Below, piece after piece: positions 22,621 to 35,273 of a stretch of DNA of 64,000 nt; within the stretch, counting starts at the first letter, position 1, and every line of letters begins with the position of its first letter. A program made the translations under genes and the position numbers. The stretch covers positions 29,519,741 through 29,583,740 of the forward strand of contig CM041465.1 in NCBI GenBank assembly GCA_023213395.1. The letters are read 5' to 3'. Origin of the DNA: Cycas panzhihuaensis. Lineage: Eukaryota > Cycadophyta. The notes below the pieces were generated by a model that saw nothing but the letters and a program-made list of their open reading frames with translations, had not been told where the DNA came from and did no database searches.

Positions 22621-22632
22621 TGGCATTAGAGA
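22621..22632 (+). promoter_or_regulatory. primer-binding site of element H
   Basis: TGGCATTAGAGA abuts the LTR end. It corresponds to the initiator-Met type TGGTATCAGAGC with three changes. Confidence 0.8.
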
Positions 22633-24209
22633 TATAGGATCCTACATATTTAAAGCTTAACATTAAGTAGGGTAGTGGGATCATTGGTTGCCAAGTAATG
22701 GCATCTAACCCAAGATGAGTCTTGAGGATCCATCAACCCCAACAACGTGCAGAAGTAGACATAGTGTATCAATGGTGGTTGAAGTAGTGAAGGTCATTAT
22801 TCAACAAAACATAAGAGTTTATTGGAGTTAATATTCAATTATGAAGTCCACTTTTGTTATTAGAGTTGGCTCATTAGGGGTCATCCAAAGCCAGTTAAAG
22901 ATCTATTGTAAAGATTTAAGCTAGTAGAGCATGCATTGATGATGATTCAATAATTATAAAAATAGCCAAGCATGTTACACGTAAGTCAATTCTCTTTCTC
23001 AATATAGCACTAATAAAATCAAGCATTCTTTTGCTATCAATATTATAGTTCCCATCTAAGAGAGAGATTGCAGCCTTTATCCATTAGTTTTCTGCTCTTA
23101 AGATGGTGGTACACTGCACACATAATAGTAACTACTAATATTGGATATAGAATGAGCTTGTGTTTGAATGTTAGTGACTTTATATAAGTATAAACCTATA
23201 ATTAGGCAACTGTCCAATTGATTTAAGCTTACAACAGTTGTGTAAGAGCTAGTTGGTAACTTAGCAGTGTAACTAGGCTAGTTATGTTCCTTATTGAGGC
23301 TTCTGTGCACTAAAATAAGCATAGAACTACACTTGATAACTGCCTAGATACTTTTCCTTTTGGTTGGGTGTATCTTAAGAATTAGTTGGACTATCTTATG
23401 ACTATCTAGAGCTCTTTACGAGATGTTTGGGTACTTGAAGTATAGCCTGGGTACTTAAGGAGTTGACTAAGTATTTTTTAAACTATTTGATAGCTTGGTA
23501 TATGTGTGCAGATCTATTCTGCCTATTCATCTATGTGTGCAACTCTATACATAGTGTGTTGATATATGGGGATATTTGCGAAGTCTTTTTAGCTACTGTA
23601 AAATTTAAAGAGAGTGTAGGATGCTTTTTGGATATTAAGAGACATGCCTTTTCTATAGTCTAACCTTAGACTATAGAAAATATAACTTAGCACATGTTTA
23701 TTTAGTATTTACCCATGTTTCTTAAGTGAAAAGTCATGAGTTATTTTAAAAGTTACACTTTTCTAGAATATACCTTTTGGCATATTGTCCCTATTAAAAA
23801 ATTATAGAAAAGACCCTTTATACCATTGATATTATATTTTTTACATAGTGTGAAGTTATTTGATGTCATTTTGACCCCTCACGAGCTATTTTTAGCATAG
23901 ATCGAGAATGATTATCATATTTGGTGACTTGGAGACCATGCATCATCACCTATAGAGCTATCCTTTAATTTGGAGCACATTTTTTAAAGCCTTTTTTGTG
24001 TCAATTATAATATTTATATGGTTATTAAGTCCATTTGTTGATGGTTGATGAGGGATAAATAGTCAGTGGCTCACTTAACATGGGTATAGTTGGTGTTGGG
24101 TGCCCTTGGAAGCATGCTTGTGAGCCAAAGGATGACACAAGGGTGAATTTTATCCTATAGACATTTATTTTTAGTGTAAATTAATTCATATTAAAGCCTA
24201 TTTCTTTAG
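22633..24209 (+). other. Leader of element H
   Basis: About 1.6 kb between PBS and gag with no protein similarity. Open frames here (about 23463-23663) are short and unsupported. Like A, this element has a long leader, but with no visible similarity to A's. Confidence 0.6.
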
Positions 24210-25030
24210 ATGGAGTACATCATGCCTAAGGTTATCTTCAATGGTAACAATTTTAGCGAGTAGAAGGCTAATATGGAGCTTATTTTGATGGTGAATTAAC
24301 TCTAGGAAATCACTAAAGTAAAAGTGGACATGATTCCATTACACCATAAGAAGAAAATTCATCTTGAAGAGAAGAAATTTATGGCCATAGGACTATTGAA
24401 ACTATCATTAGCACTGGACTAGAGAGTATTAGTTCACAATCTAGATGAACCAAATTAGATATGGATAAAATTGTGTGATACATTTGAAAAGAAGCAAATG
24501 AATAGGCATTATGCACTAATGTTAGAGTTACTCAACTCACATGTGGAAGATGAGAACAGCATCAACTCCTACCTTAATAAGATTATAAACTTGAAGAATA
24601 AGCTAGAGGAACTAAATCCAAACTCAATCGATGATACATTGCTATTCACAATAATCATGTCAAAATGACCAACTGTCTTTGCCATATTCCAGACCATTTA
24701 TGATAAAGACAAAGTGATGGAAGCAGATATGTTTGATGGGCTTAAAAATCCATTCTAGTGGAGGATTCCAAGCTCAAACATCTTGGTATACTTGGAGGTT
24801 TTGGTTCAAGTTAGGCCCTAGCTATGAAAACTTAGAGGAAGAAGGCTACTAAGGAGGAAAAGATCACACAGAGGTTAAGAGAAAGTTTGCATGACAAAAA
24901 GAAGTTCAATGGAAAATATAATTACTACAAGAAGGATGGTCACTGCAAGAAGAATTATTGGTTCAAGCATTATAACAAGTGCAAAGTCAACCAGGATGAT
25001 AAAAGGAAGAATTTTGCTACTCATTACATC
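24210..25030 (+). pseudogene. gag of copia element H
   Basis: The frame starts MEYIMPKVIFNGNNFSE and then meets TAG exactly where copia Gag has its conserved Trp. The longest open part, 24471-24668, includes NSHVEDENSINSYLNKI, typical of copia Gag (DUF4219/UBN2 type). A degenerate zinc knuckle (YNYYKKDGHCKKNYW) lies near 24915-24960; the first Cys residues have become Tyr. Confidence 0.82.
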
Positions 25031-26380
25031 TAAGGAAAAGCCTTATCAACCAAGTTAGATTACAGAGATTATTGGGTGCTTGACTCTAGACCGCAAAATC
25101 ACATTTCTTACTAGAGGTAGAAGTTTAATACAATGACTTCAAATTAGAGTGGTGCTAAAATTATCCTTGGAGATGCTCATGTCTTGCCGGTGGAAGATAA
25201 ATGAAGTATCCATTATAAGAGGTAAGTTTACTGGGGTATTCTATGTACCCAAGATACAGTTGAACCTTCTTTTAGCCCAAGATATTTGTAAATAAGATAT
25301 GAAGGTAGAGCTCTATAATGACAAATGCCTAATTAAGGATCTAAAACAAAACTTTGTTGTCATAGCTACTAGGAAAATCAGGGACAACTTCTGGGTGTTT
25401 AAGAAGTTTCAATCTTAGAAGAAGTCTTATGCCTTTATTACCAGTGCAGATGATGTGAGTAAGTTATAGCACAATCACCTAGGGCACCTTAATTATAGGA
25501 GTATTACACTACTGAAGAGGTTGAAGATGGTAGGAGGATTATTGTTAGTTACCTGTTCAGATAGTATGTATGAAGGGTGTATATATAGCAAGCACTACCA
25601 CTACCCTTTTGCTTGGGATAATGTTTGGAGAGCAAAGGAGAAGATGGAGCTTATAGATTTAGACATAATGGATACTCTTCCTAACCCTTTAATATTAGGA
25701 GCATGTTATACCTTTGTATTTGTAGATGACCATACTAGGAAGGCCTAGGTTTACTTTCTCAAGAACAAGTCAGATGTGTTTGACTACTTTCGTGATTGGA
25801 AATTGATGGTTGAAAATGAATGTGATAAGAAAATAAAGTCGTTAAGAAGTGATAAAAGCAAGGAATATGACAATCATGCATTCAATCAATTCTATTGTAA
25901 TCATGGTATAAAACAGGAATTTATGGTCCCATATACCCCACAACAGAATAGAATTGTTGAAAGAAAAAATTATACCATGATGGAGATGGCAAGGTGTATG
26001 GCACATGCTAAAAACCTACCACCAAAGTTTTAGGTAGAAGTTGTGGTGACTATTATTTATATTTTGAATTGGGTAACCACTCAAATAGTTCACAGCATGA
26101 CCCCTGAAGAAAAATAGACCAATAGTAAACTTGTCATTATCCATTTAAGAACATTTGGGTGTATTACATATGCCCACATCCTATATGATACCTGTAAGAA
26201 GCTAGATCAGAAGAGTCTAAAGTGCATATTCATGGGATATTTCACTAAGAATAAAGCCTATAGACTATGGGATCCATAGGGGGAGAATATTGTGTTTAGT
26301 CAAGATGTAAAATTTGATGAGTCATCAACATATCATACTGACAGATCATCAAAATATCCTTTTTACTCCCCCTTCTTCTA
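25031..26380 (+). pseudogene. protease and integrase of copia element H
   Basis: Protease motif WVLDSRPQNHI near 25075, where DSG has become DSR. The GAG-pre-integrase segment (HNHLGHLNYRS) is at about 25470. In the integrase core (25690-26033) the first catalytic Asp lies near 25650-25680 in a damaged context. The later residues are in LRSDKSKEYD and NRIVERKN. Stops at 25746-25748 and 26031-26033 split the domain. Confidence 0.85.
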
Positions 26381-26639
26381 TTCCTAGATTTATTAAGCAA
26401 AGAGGACAATGAGCTAGTCATTAAAACACATGAGGAAGTAGGACTAAGTGGGATGAGTAATAGTGAGGAGCTACTATGAGATGAAGTACCTTGAGCAATG
26501 GGTCCTTTAATAACTTTATGGGAAAAGAAGACTCTAGAAGATTCAGGTATAGTAATGCATATCTTAACTCATGATTAAAAAATAAGAAGTCAACATGCCA
26601 GTCAAACTCTGTTAGTAGACACTAATGACTTTAGTGATC

Positions 26640-28110
26640 CTGATTCATTTGATGAAGCAAAATGAGATCCACAATAGATAGCTATAATAGAGGAGGAATA
26701 TAGTTCTTTGTTGAAGAATGACATATGGGATTTGGTTCCACTACCTTTGATGAAGAACCTTGTGAGATATAAGTGGGTCTACAAGACAAATTTTCACTCC
26801 GGTTGAGAGGTGGATAAGTATAAGGCCAGAGCTGTTGTATAGGGATTTAAGCAGAAAAAATGAATTGACTATGAAGAGACATTTTCACTAGTCTCCAGAA
26901 TGACAACAATTTGATTACTCATTTCCTTAGTAGCTGCTTACAGTTGGTAGTTACATTAGATGGATGTAAAGTCTGCATTCCTTAATAGAGATCTAAAGGA
27001 GGAGATATACATATTACAACCTCTGGGATTTGTTAAGGATGGTTAGGAGCACCTTATCTTTCATCTAAAGAAGTTGATCTATAGCTTGAAATAAGAACCT
27101 CATGCTTGGTATAAAAAGATGGATGCTAACTTGAAAGCTAAAGGTTTTAAGATTTTAAAAGTTAACCTGAATCTGTATATGAAGAGAAGAGGGACTTCAA
27201 TAGTTTCTTGCATAGTGTATGTGGATGATTTGGTTATTGGCAGTAACTATGGAAAGGCTATTTCTAAAGTCAAATCTAATCTAGGAGCTTCATTTGACAT
27301 GATAAACCTTGGGATACTTAACTACTTATTGGGCATTCAGGTTAGGCAGATGGATGATAGGATCATGTTGTTGCAGTTATAGTATGTGAAAAATTTGCTA
27401 AAGAAATTTAGAATGCAAAATTATAAACCAGTTATAATACCATATGTAAAATGTGCAGAGTTATAGAAGGATATGGCTAATCCCTCTATAGATAGCACAA
27501 AGTATCATCAGTTGTGGGGAGTCTAATCTATTTTACTCATACTAGGCTTGATATCACATATGCTATCAGGTTGGTTTCCTACTACATGCAGAATCCTTAA
27601 GAACCTCATTTAGTTGCAGCGAAGTAGATTCTAAAGTATTTGAAGGGGACAATCAATCTTAGTCTCTCGTATACCATCGGAGGTGAAGATACATGACTAC
27701 ATGGCTACATAGATGATAATTGGGGAGGGGATTCTAACGATCAAAAGTCCACTATTATATACCTATTTGGTGTTGTCAATGGATTTATTTCATGGCAGTC
27801 AAAGAAGTAATAGATAGTAGTATTATCTTCTACATAGGTAGAATATCAAGGACTTAGTGCTGGTGTAAAGGAAGTCGTATGATTACAATGTCTCTTAGAG
27901 TTTCTTATAGTTTCTAATTATCTTTGTTGATAATCAAAGTACCATTTGCCTATCGAAGAATTTAGAGTTTCATGCATGTATGAATCATATTAAGATTTAA
28001 CACCAATATATTTATGAATAGATTAAATCAGGGAAGCTATAGGTTAACTACTGTTTGAGTGAATTCTAGCTTATGGATATGTTCACCAAACCTCTCATTA
28101 AAGATTAATT
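26640..28110 (+). pseudogene. reverse transcriptase and RNase H of copia element H
   Basis: RT begins near 26690 (EEEYSSLLKNDIWDLV; YKWVYKTNFHSG) and continues through MDVKSAFLN near 26960. The catalytic box YVDD is intact at 27218-27229 inside CIVYVDDLVIGSN. The frame breaks before RT ends. RNase H is recognisable near 27830-27990 (VDNQSTICLSKN) and ends DMFTKPL at about 28077-28097. Many TAG stops are present. Confidence 0.85.
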
Positions 28111-28251
28111 TACAAAGATGCATATTAGACTTGGACTCACCAATGTTATCCTTAAGAGGGGATGTATTAATAAGGATAAAGAAGCTACAGGATAATCTCA
28201 TCCTTCGTGATAACACAACTATTGCAGTTGGCAAGCTCTCCACATTCACAT

Positions 28252-28261
28252 TAAGGGGAGA
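28252..28261 (+). promoter_or_regulatory. polypurine tract of element H
   Basis: TAAGGGGAGA directly precedes the TGTTAATATGG start of the 3' LTR. A similar TTAAGAGGGGATG at about 28150 could be a second, upstream purine tract. Confidence 0.85.
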
Positions 28262-28623
28262 TGTTAATATGGTAGTTAATTATTAAGCCACTTAGTTAAT
28301 GTTAATATGGTTTAATTAAGCAAAAATATGTGAAGCCAAAAGATACAACTTATTCAGAGGGTCACAACCCTAATTGAGTGACACCTCTTAGAAGAATATA
28401 TAATCCTTAAGTCCTCATATATTCAATGTATCAAACCATTATGAAATAATTAATATGATCCATTAAGGATCCTTTTATGGTGGGTTTTCTCTCTAAAGGG
28501 TTTTCCCATGCAAATCTTGTATACTGTGTATCTATTTTCTATGTGTACTCTTGTTTGCTTACTATGTATGCTTAAAGATTCTATGGATAGGAACATTTGT
28601 GTATGATTTCATGTTCTCGAATA
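28262..28623 (+). repeat. 3' LTR of element H
   Basis: 362 bp, colinear with 22258-22620 and ending TCTCGAATA before ATGAC. Confidence 0.9.
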
Positions 28624-28628
28624 ATGAC

Positions 28629-29934
28629 CATTAATTTTAGAAAGTTGGATGGTTTATCTATGTTCTCAAAATAGGTAAGTAGGTTAACTTTATAATATTA
28701 CATTTGTATTATCAATCACATTATTCACTCTATTACTTATGTAATGCTAGTAGTTTTGGTTCATGAGCCAAACCCTAACTACAGTAGATATATTAAGCTT
28801 TAAATTATATATGGTAACTCTTCCATCAACAACTAAGGAAACATGGTTAGGATATTCCCTAATAGAAATTATTCTAGTTACATCTTGCTAGTGATTAAAT
28901 GATTTAAATTATTTTGCAAACATGTTGTATATTATTATATGGTTTTCTACCACATTGATTATCTCTTAAGTAGTCTCAATATTATCACCTTCATTGAGTT
29001 CTTTAAAATGGACTACATAATAGCCTCTAGAATTATCATGCATACATAATTCCTAGTCTATTGTAAGCCTATTAGATGAACACTAAGATAAGTAAGTTAT
29101 ATTGTGTTGTGCTATTTTTTTTATATTCTATACTACAACCGTATGGTTAGGGTTTAAAAATATAAATAGGGTAAATGGCTAGTGTTTTATGAAGCATGTA
29201 TACAAGGCATATAATAATATAAAAGAACCATTCTTATTGAAGATGCTATAAAGGATTATGCTTGTTAGATATGTTGAACACTTTGCAAGTGTTACATGGG
29301 TATAGGCATTATACTTGATCCCCTTTGTGGGGTTTAAGGGCCCATTGTAGGGCCCTTGGTTGGGGGGTCTAGGGGCTAGCATCCCTCTAGGTAGGGGTTT
29401 GAAGGCAAGAGCCCTAAAAAAAAAAAAAATGGTATCTTATATAAATCTTTGTCGGCCCATGGTTTTGTCTATTATATTGTAAAACCATAAAGTTGTATCT
29501 TATAATGTTGTATCTATATATTCTTATATAATGACACATGTAAAAAAGATGATAAGTCTTTGATGAGTTGATGAAAAGAGTTAGAGTTTATTCATCTATG
29601 TAATTCTTTATATGTTGTTCAGATTAATAAAAGGGTCTATGCTTAGACCTAAATCTCTTGGTGTTCTTTATTGTGCACTTATCTTATTTATTCTATTAGT
29701 TCTTTGTATGGTTTAGAGTTCTATTATCACATTGCTTCTACATTTATATTTTCTCCTCAATGCCTCATTTGGTAAGTAAGGTGGTCTAAAAAAGGACTAA
29801 GAACACATCAACACAATGCATTAGTAAGATTCATTCTAAGTTAGCAATTTTTTATGCAAATATTTATTTTATTTTAGCAATTCTTATTCTCTCATTACAA
29901 AGCTACTCCATTTGGATTTTAATATTTTACATAG
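28629..29934 (+). other. Unassigned sequence with LTR-like motifs
   Basis: No coding frame is supported. A GC-rich patch at about 29310-29420 (GTTTAAGGGCCCATTGTAGGGCCCTTGG, here given only as landmark words GGGCCC and GGGGTCTAGGGG) ends in a run of A. It is followed by AATAAAAGGG near 29627. These features recall the interior of plant LTRs, but no TG...CA boundaries or second copy were found. Confidence 0.35.
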
Positions 29935-29939
29935 TCATG

Positions 29940-30635
29940 TGATCTAGGAGGATCTACCATATGTTTACAGGAGGCAGAAAATGCTAGAATGATCTACCAT
30001 ATATCTACAGGATGCAAAAAATGCTAGGCATTGGAATAACTGAAAGAGATATGGCCAAATGGTATAAAACTTATATGAAATTTTGTGGAAAGGAAGAAGA
30101 CACATCCCAATACATGTGTACAAAATGTGCGGTTTAGAAAATATCATTTGATTAGAGTTAAAGCCTTGTTTTGCATAAAATTAATTCCACAGCCAACAGA
30201 AAAACAACAAATACATATGATCATTAAATGAATAAAAATGTAGTCAAATGACATCAAAATGAGCTAAACTTTTGAGGAAGTGAAAGGGACATGTTTTCCT
30301 ATATGTGTACCAAATTTGAGCTAAATTGGAATTAGTTAATCCTAGTTACAAGCTGAAAGTTTTAAGAATTGTATGAAGGCCACTTGGATAACATGCATTC
30401 TGGTGGTTAGTGGTTATACTTGCATGATTACCACTTGTTAAACATGCAATTTGGGTTTCTTTCTATAAATTGAGCAATATTATGAGTTGGAGACTTGGTT
30501 CTTAAAGGTGAAAGGCACTTGACTTGGGAAGCATCCTTGGAGAAGCATTTTGGAGGGTTGGAGTCCCCCTTATGGATCTCAAGGAGAAAGGTTGATAATT
30601 GACTTCTTCACTAATTAAGCTCTATTTTGGGATCA
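29940..30635 (+). repeat. 5' LTR of element E
   Basis: TGATCTAGGAGG...TTTTGGGATCA. It includes an internal duplication of GATCTACCATAT...CTACAGGA-type words at about 29950 and 29990, also present in the 3' LTR. TATAAATTGAGC near 30463 may be the promoter TATA box. Confidence 0.93.
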
Positions 30636-30640
30636 TATTT

Positions 30641-30652
30641 TGGTATCATAGC
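30641..30652 (+). promoter_or_regulatory. primer-binding site of element E (initiator Met tRNA type)
   Basis: TGGTATCATAGC starts 5 bp after the LTR. There is one mismatch to TGGTATCAGAGC. Confidence 0.85.
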
Positions 30653-30678
30653 ATGTGATCTTTATTGTAGGGACTTGA

Positions 30679-31850
30679 ATGGTACAAAAAAGGAAAGGAT
30701 ACAAAGATAAAGGTGAAGCTTTTCTTGTGTTACAATCACCAAGAAGACAAAGAAAGAATCCAAGCACCATGGTTGAAAAAGAAGATGGAGAAATTAGATT
30801 TGAGAAGCTTGAGAAGAACGTAGAAGTCTTGATGCAAATGATGACCCAACTTCTACCTCTAGTCAAGGGTAAAGGCAAAGAGGAGGAGGTTGAAAAAGGA
30901 TCCACATATGACCACAACCATGAAGAGGAAGAAGAGGAGACCTTAAAACACTCATTTGAAGAAAGCGAGGGTACTTCATTTCATTAACCCTTCAAGGTGG
31001 AGGAAAAGTTAGATATTCCAACTTATGATGGAGAGGTAAATGCTAAAAAGTTGGACCATTAGTTGGATCAACTTGAAATCTACTTCATAATTTATGCTTA
31101 TAGTAATGCTCAAAAACTTTCATTTGCTAGGCTCAAGTTGTGTAAACATGCATTGACATGGTGGAATGCATATTTGAAGACTCATGATGTATCTTCTTTT
31201 CCATGGATGGATTTTAAGAAAATAATAAAGAAGTAATACTACCCCATAGGTCATGAGGAAGACCAATGGGTCACTTGGCAATATTTACACCAAGGGAGAG
31301 GTGTATGTGTCCAAGACTAAACTTCTTTATTTTTTAGGCATGGCATGCTACTTGGTATTAATATGGATGAACATAACACTCTTATGAAATTCATTGGCAG
31401 ATTACATGAATATATAAGGAAGGAACTAAGGCTTTTTAAGGTTCAATCCATTGGAGAAGTAAGTAAAATGGCTATGGCAATAGAAAGTAAAAGCAAGAAA
31501 CCTACATTCATATCTAAAGATTCTACTTTTACTTCTAATAAGTATGAAAAGAATCCTAAATTGCACTCATCTAAAAGGCAAGAAGGAAAGAAGAAAAGAA
31601 CTAATTTTGTTAAAAGTTCTAACTATTATAAGCATTGTGATATCAGTGGTCATATTGCAGTAAAGTATTGGAAGTTGCATCAAGAGCTAAAGCCAAAGCA
31701 TATCAAGGATATGGAATTAAGAAAGAAGGAAAAAGGGAAAGCACTACTTTCTGAGGTGGAGATTCAAAGTGAAGGAGAAGAAGAGAAGGTTACTCTACTT
31801 ACAAATTATGGAGATGATGCTACAAGGGAGGAACTATTTCACTTAAAGTT
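30679..31850 (+). pseudogene. gag of gypsy element E
   Basis: The frame from MVQKRKGYKDKGEAF includes a Lys/Glu-rich segment, then LDIPTYDGEVNAKKLDH and LTWWNAYLK, the capsid signature of plant gypsy Gag. A zinc-knuckle relic (YYKHCDISGHIAVKYW) lies at 31621-31668, with outer Cys residues lost. Stops occur at about 30985, 31060, 31234 and 31318. The open part 31345-31989 runs through into protease in the same frame, so gag and pol were one polyprotein. Confidence 0.88.
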
Positions 31851-32560
31851 TCAAGTAGGAAATAATATTATTGGTGCCATTATAGATCCAGGGAGCCAAA
31901 AGAATTTGATCTCAGAAAGTTTGGTAAAGATCCTTGGGTTGGTAACTACTCCACACCCTCACCCATATCCTCTTGGTTGGATCCATTAAGATGTAGAAAT
32001 GCAAATATCAAAGTAATGTACACTTAAATTTTCCATCACTAATGTTTTTATTGATGAAGTGATATGTGATGTGGTACCATTAGATGTATGTAATGTTATG
32101 TTTGGGAGTCCCTACTTGTGGGATCGATATGCACTCTTCTATCGAAAGGAGAGAAAGTATCGATTGATGAAGGATAATAAGGGCTTCATCATAAAGGCCA
32201 CAAAGAAGCACTTGGATAAGATAACATTAATTTCAGCCACTCAAGCAAAAAGGATGATCAATGCATGTGGTAAATTCATCATCTTAATGGTAAGGAGAAA
32301 AGAAGAGCCAAGAGATGAAGAAGGTCCTTATACTCACACTCTTCTTATATCACCTAAACAAATGCAACAAATTGAGGAGTTAAAGATAAGATATGATATT
32401 CTATTTGAACATGTTGATGGGCTACCACCAAAGAGAAAGATAGAGCATGAAATCACTCTTGTAGGAGATGCACCATTGCCTAATGTTGCTTTGTATAGGC
32501 ACTCCATTGTAGAGAAGAATGAGATAAAGAGGCAAGTTAAGGAGTTGCTTGATTAAGGGG
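31830..32560 (+). pseudogene. protease of gypsy element E
   Basis: The protease is marked by IIDPGSQKNLIS near 31878-31914: the aspartic protease loop D-S/T-G with Pro in place of Ser/Thr. It is followed by CNVMFGSPYLWDRYA (32089 on; family I-LG-x-PWL). A stop at 31987 and another near 32014 separate it from the open frame 32059-32556, which leads into RT. The enzyme would process the Gag-Pol polyprotein. Confidence 0.82.
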
Positions 32561-33720
32561 TCATAAAACCTTCATGTTTACCTTGTGGGTCACCAATTAT
32601 CTTAGTGCCTAAGAAGGATGGAGGATGGAGAATATGTATAGACTTTTATGCTTTGAATAAAATTACAATTAAAAATCACTACCCTTTGCCTCGCATAGAT
32701 GATTTACTTGATCAAATTCAACATACTTGTTATTTTACTAAGTTGGATTTGAAAAGTGGTTATCACCAAGTTAGGTTCAAGGAGGAGGACACATGTAAGA
32801 CAACCTTCAAAACAAAGCAAGGATTCTTTGAATGGATGGTTATGCCTTTCAGATTATGTAATGCTCTTACAACATTCATGAGACTAATGAATGAAATGTT
32901 AAGGCCTTACTTGGATAATTTTGTTATTGTCTATCTTGATGACATTTTGATTTTCAGCAACACATGGGAGGAACATTTGCAGCACATAGAAGAAGTTTTA
33001 AAGACTATGGCTAAGCATCATTTAAAGCTTAATGTGAATAAGTATGAATTTGGTAAGGAGAACTTGGTCTTCTTAGGCTTTGTGGTTAGAGGAGGAAAGT
33101 TGAGCATCGATCCACTCAAGACTCAAGCCATCCTCAGATGGCCTAGGCCAACAAACATCACTGAGGTAAGAAGTTTTTTAGGAGCTTGTCAATACTTGAG
33201 AAAGTTTATTCTTAATTTCTCACAGGTTGCAGCACCTCTACATGGATTGACAAAAGCTAGTAAAAAGTTTACTTGGGGTTCCAAGGAGGAAGAAGCTTTT
33301 CTTATTTTAAAGAAGAAAAATTATGAAGCACCAGTTTTGACAATGCCAAATTTGTAAAGGCATTTTGAAGTAGAAGCTGATACAAGTGGAAATGCGATGA
33401 GAGTTGTTCTTATTCAAGATGGGAAGCCTATTGCTTACCATTCAAAAGTCTTCACCCCTCAAGTAAAAAACTACCCAACAATTGATCGAGAAATGTTCGC
33501 ATTACATCAAGCATGCAAGCATTGGAGGTCCTACTTACTTAGAAAAGAGGTTGTAGTTCATACCAATCATAAGCCTCTCCAATTTTTACAAACCCAAAGT
33601 AAATTACAGTTAGCAAGACACATGAAGTGGATGAGTTATTTACAATAATTCAATATTGTAATTAAGTATAAAAAGGGATCTACTAACAAAATTATTGATA
33701 TGTTATCTAGACCACCTTGT
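32561..33720 (+). pseudogene. reverse transcriptase and RNase H of gypsy element E
   Basis: The 250-codon open stretch 32605-33357 covers almost the whole RT. It holds DGGWRICIDF, FTKLDLKSGYHQ, the catalytic YLDD at 32932-32943 and FLGFVVRGG. A TAA at 33355 precedes RNase H. That domain keeps DREMFAL (Glu), but HTNHKPL has Asn where the catalytic Asp of HTDHKPL is expected. RT itself looks potentially functional by sequence; RNase H does not. Confidence 0.93.
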
Positions 33721-35197
33721 TCCACTTCTTCTTCTACTTTTGTTTGTAGTTCTCTTATGAGTTTGTAGGTGGAGCCAATGCATCATGAAGAGTATAAAGA
33801 CTTGTACCATGAAGATGAAGCTTTGAAGGAAGAATTAGAGAACTTAGTGAAAGGAAGACCTTCCCATCTTGTTTAGAAGGATGGTCTACTTTTCAAAGGG
33901 GAGCAACTCTATGTTCCATCAAAAGGAGACAAGATCAAGTGGCTTAGAGAAGCCCATACTTCTAAAGTAGCTAGTCACTTTGGTATATAGAAGACTTTAG
34001 CAAACTTAAGAAGATATGTTGTATGGCCAAAAATGTAAAATGATGTAAAAAAATATGTAAAAGGATGTGTAATGTGTAATACTTCTAAGCCTTCTTCTAG
34101 AAAATTAGGATTGTATACACCACTTCTTATTCCCATTGGACCTTGGGAAAGTATCTCCATTGATTTCTTAGGGGGACTTCCCATGACTAGGAAGGGACAT
34201 GAATATCTCTTTGTTGTTGTAGATAGGTTTAGTAAAATGATGTGTCTAATACCTTATAAGAAGACAATCATAGGAACATGAGAAACTAAGTTATTCTTTG
34301 AGCATGTATGGAAGAATTTTGGCTTGCCTTCTTCCATCATTTCAAATTGGGACACTCAATTCCTTTCATCATTTTGGAAGTCACTATGGGAGATGATGGA
34401 TACCAAATTGAAGAGGAGTACAAGTTTCCATCCTCAAACAGATGGACAAACCGAAGTAGTGAATAGAACTTTGGTACATTTATTGAGGAGATACAATTCC
34501 AAGCATCCAAAGACTTGGGATGAATCATTGGCTTTTCTACAATTTACATTTAATAGGGCAATGCATGTATCACACTCTAAAGCACCTTTTGAAGTTTATT
34601 TGGGATACTTGACTCAAAGTCCATTTGAATTAGAGTTTTCCATGCAAGCTAAGGAAGGATACATCAAAGAGAAGGAGGAGCATGACAAGGCTTTAAGATA
34701 CTTGGAGAAGATCTAGAGAATCCACAAAGAAGTATATGATCAAATTCTAAGGACTCAATAAAAAGTACAAGGAAAGACATGGCAAGCATAGGAAAGAGTA
34801 TACTTTTCAAGAAGGAGATTTGGTATGGTTATACTTGAGCAAGGAGAGGTTAAAAGGAGAAGGCAAGAAACTCAAACCTATAATGTATAGACCATTCAAG
34901 ATTTTGAGAAAAGTAGGTGGCAATGCTTTCCAACTTGATCTTCCACCTTATATGCAAATATATTCAGTAGTAAATGCTAAATACTTAAAACTCTTTGAGC
35001 CCTCCATGCTAGATGAGGAACATAACCAGTTTACTTTACCTTCAGTTGATGACTTGTATTTGGAAAGTGAGGAGCCTCTCAATGAAGATTGTATCTTGGA
35101 GAGAAAATCCACCAAAACAAGACATAAGACACATGAAGCTTTCAAGATTGGAGTAGTAGGACAATTGCCTAGTAAGGTCAAGTGGTTTAGTAGGTAA
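33721..35197 (+). pseudogene. integrase of gypsy element E
   Basis: The zinc domain (H-x3-H ... CVMC near 34066) is followed by the core with SIDFLGGLP (first Asp), NWDTQFLSSFW (second Asp) and GQTEVVNRTL (Glu). Stops lie at 33766, 33874, 33988, 34036 and 34279. A frameshift near 34750 moves the C-terminal part into another frame (34820-35197). That part has WLYLSKERLK and PFKILRKVGGNAFQLDLP and then a tail with ILERKSTKTRHK and GQLPSKVKWFS. The tail resembles the atypical chromodomain-like end of some plant gypsy integrases, but I cannot confirm a chromodomain. Confidence 0.9.
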
Positions 35198-35259
35198 CAA
35201 GGAGAACAACACTTCCCCCATCTCCAATTCTAAGATAAATAGGAGTTAGCTATTTTCCA

Positions 35260-35273
35260 AGGAAGGGAATCCA
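35260..35273 (+). promoter_or_regulatory. polypurine tract of element E
   Basis: AAGGAAGGGAATCC lies just before the TGATCCAAGAGG start of the 3' LTR. Confidence 0.65.

Larger units (their letters stand above)
22258..28623 (+). mobile_element. Ty1/copia retrotransposon H
   Basis: The element is 6366 bp, with LTRs at 22258-22620 and 28262-28623, a PBS directly after the first, a polypurine tract directly before the second, and copia-order gag-PR-INT-RT-RNase H. Flanking 5 bp are ATGAT (22253-22257) and ATGAC (28624-28628), a target duplication with one transition. It is a different family from A, B and C. Coding is broken by many stops, mostly TAG. Confidence 0.93.
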
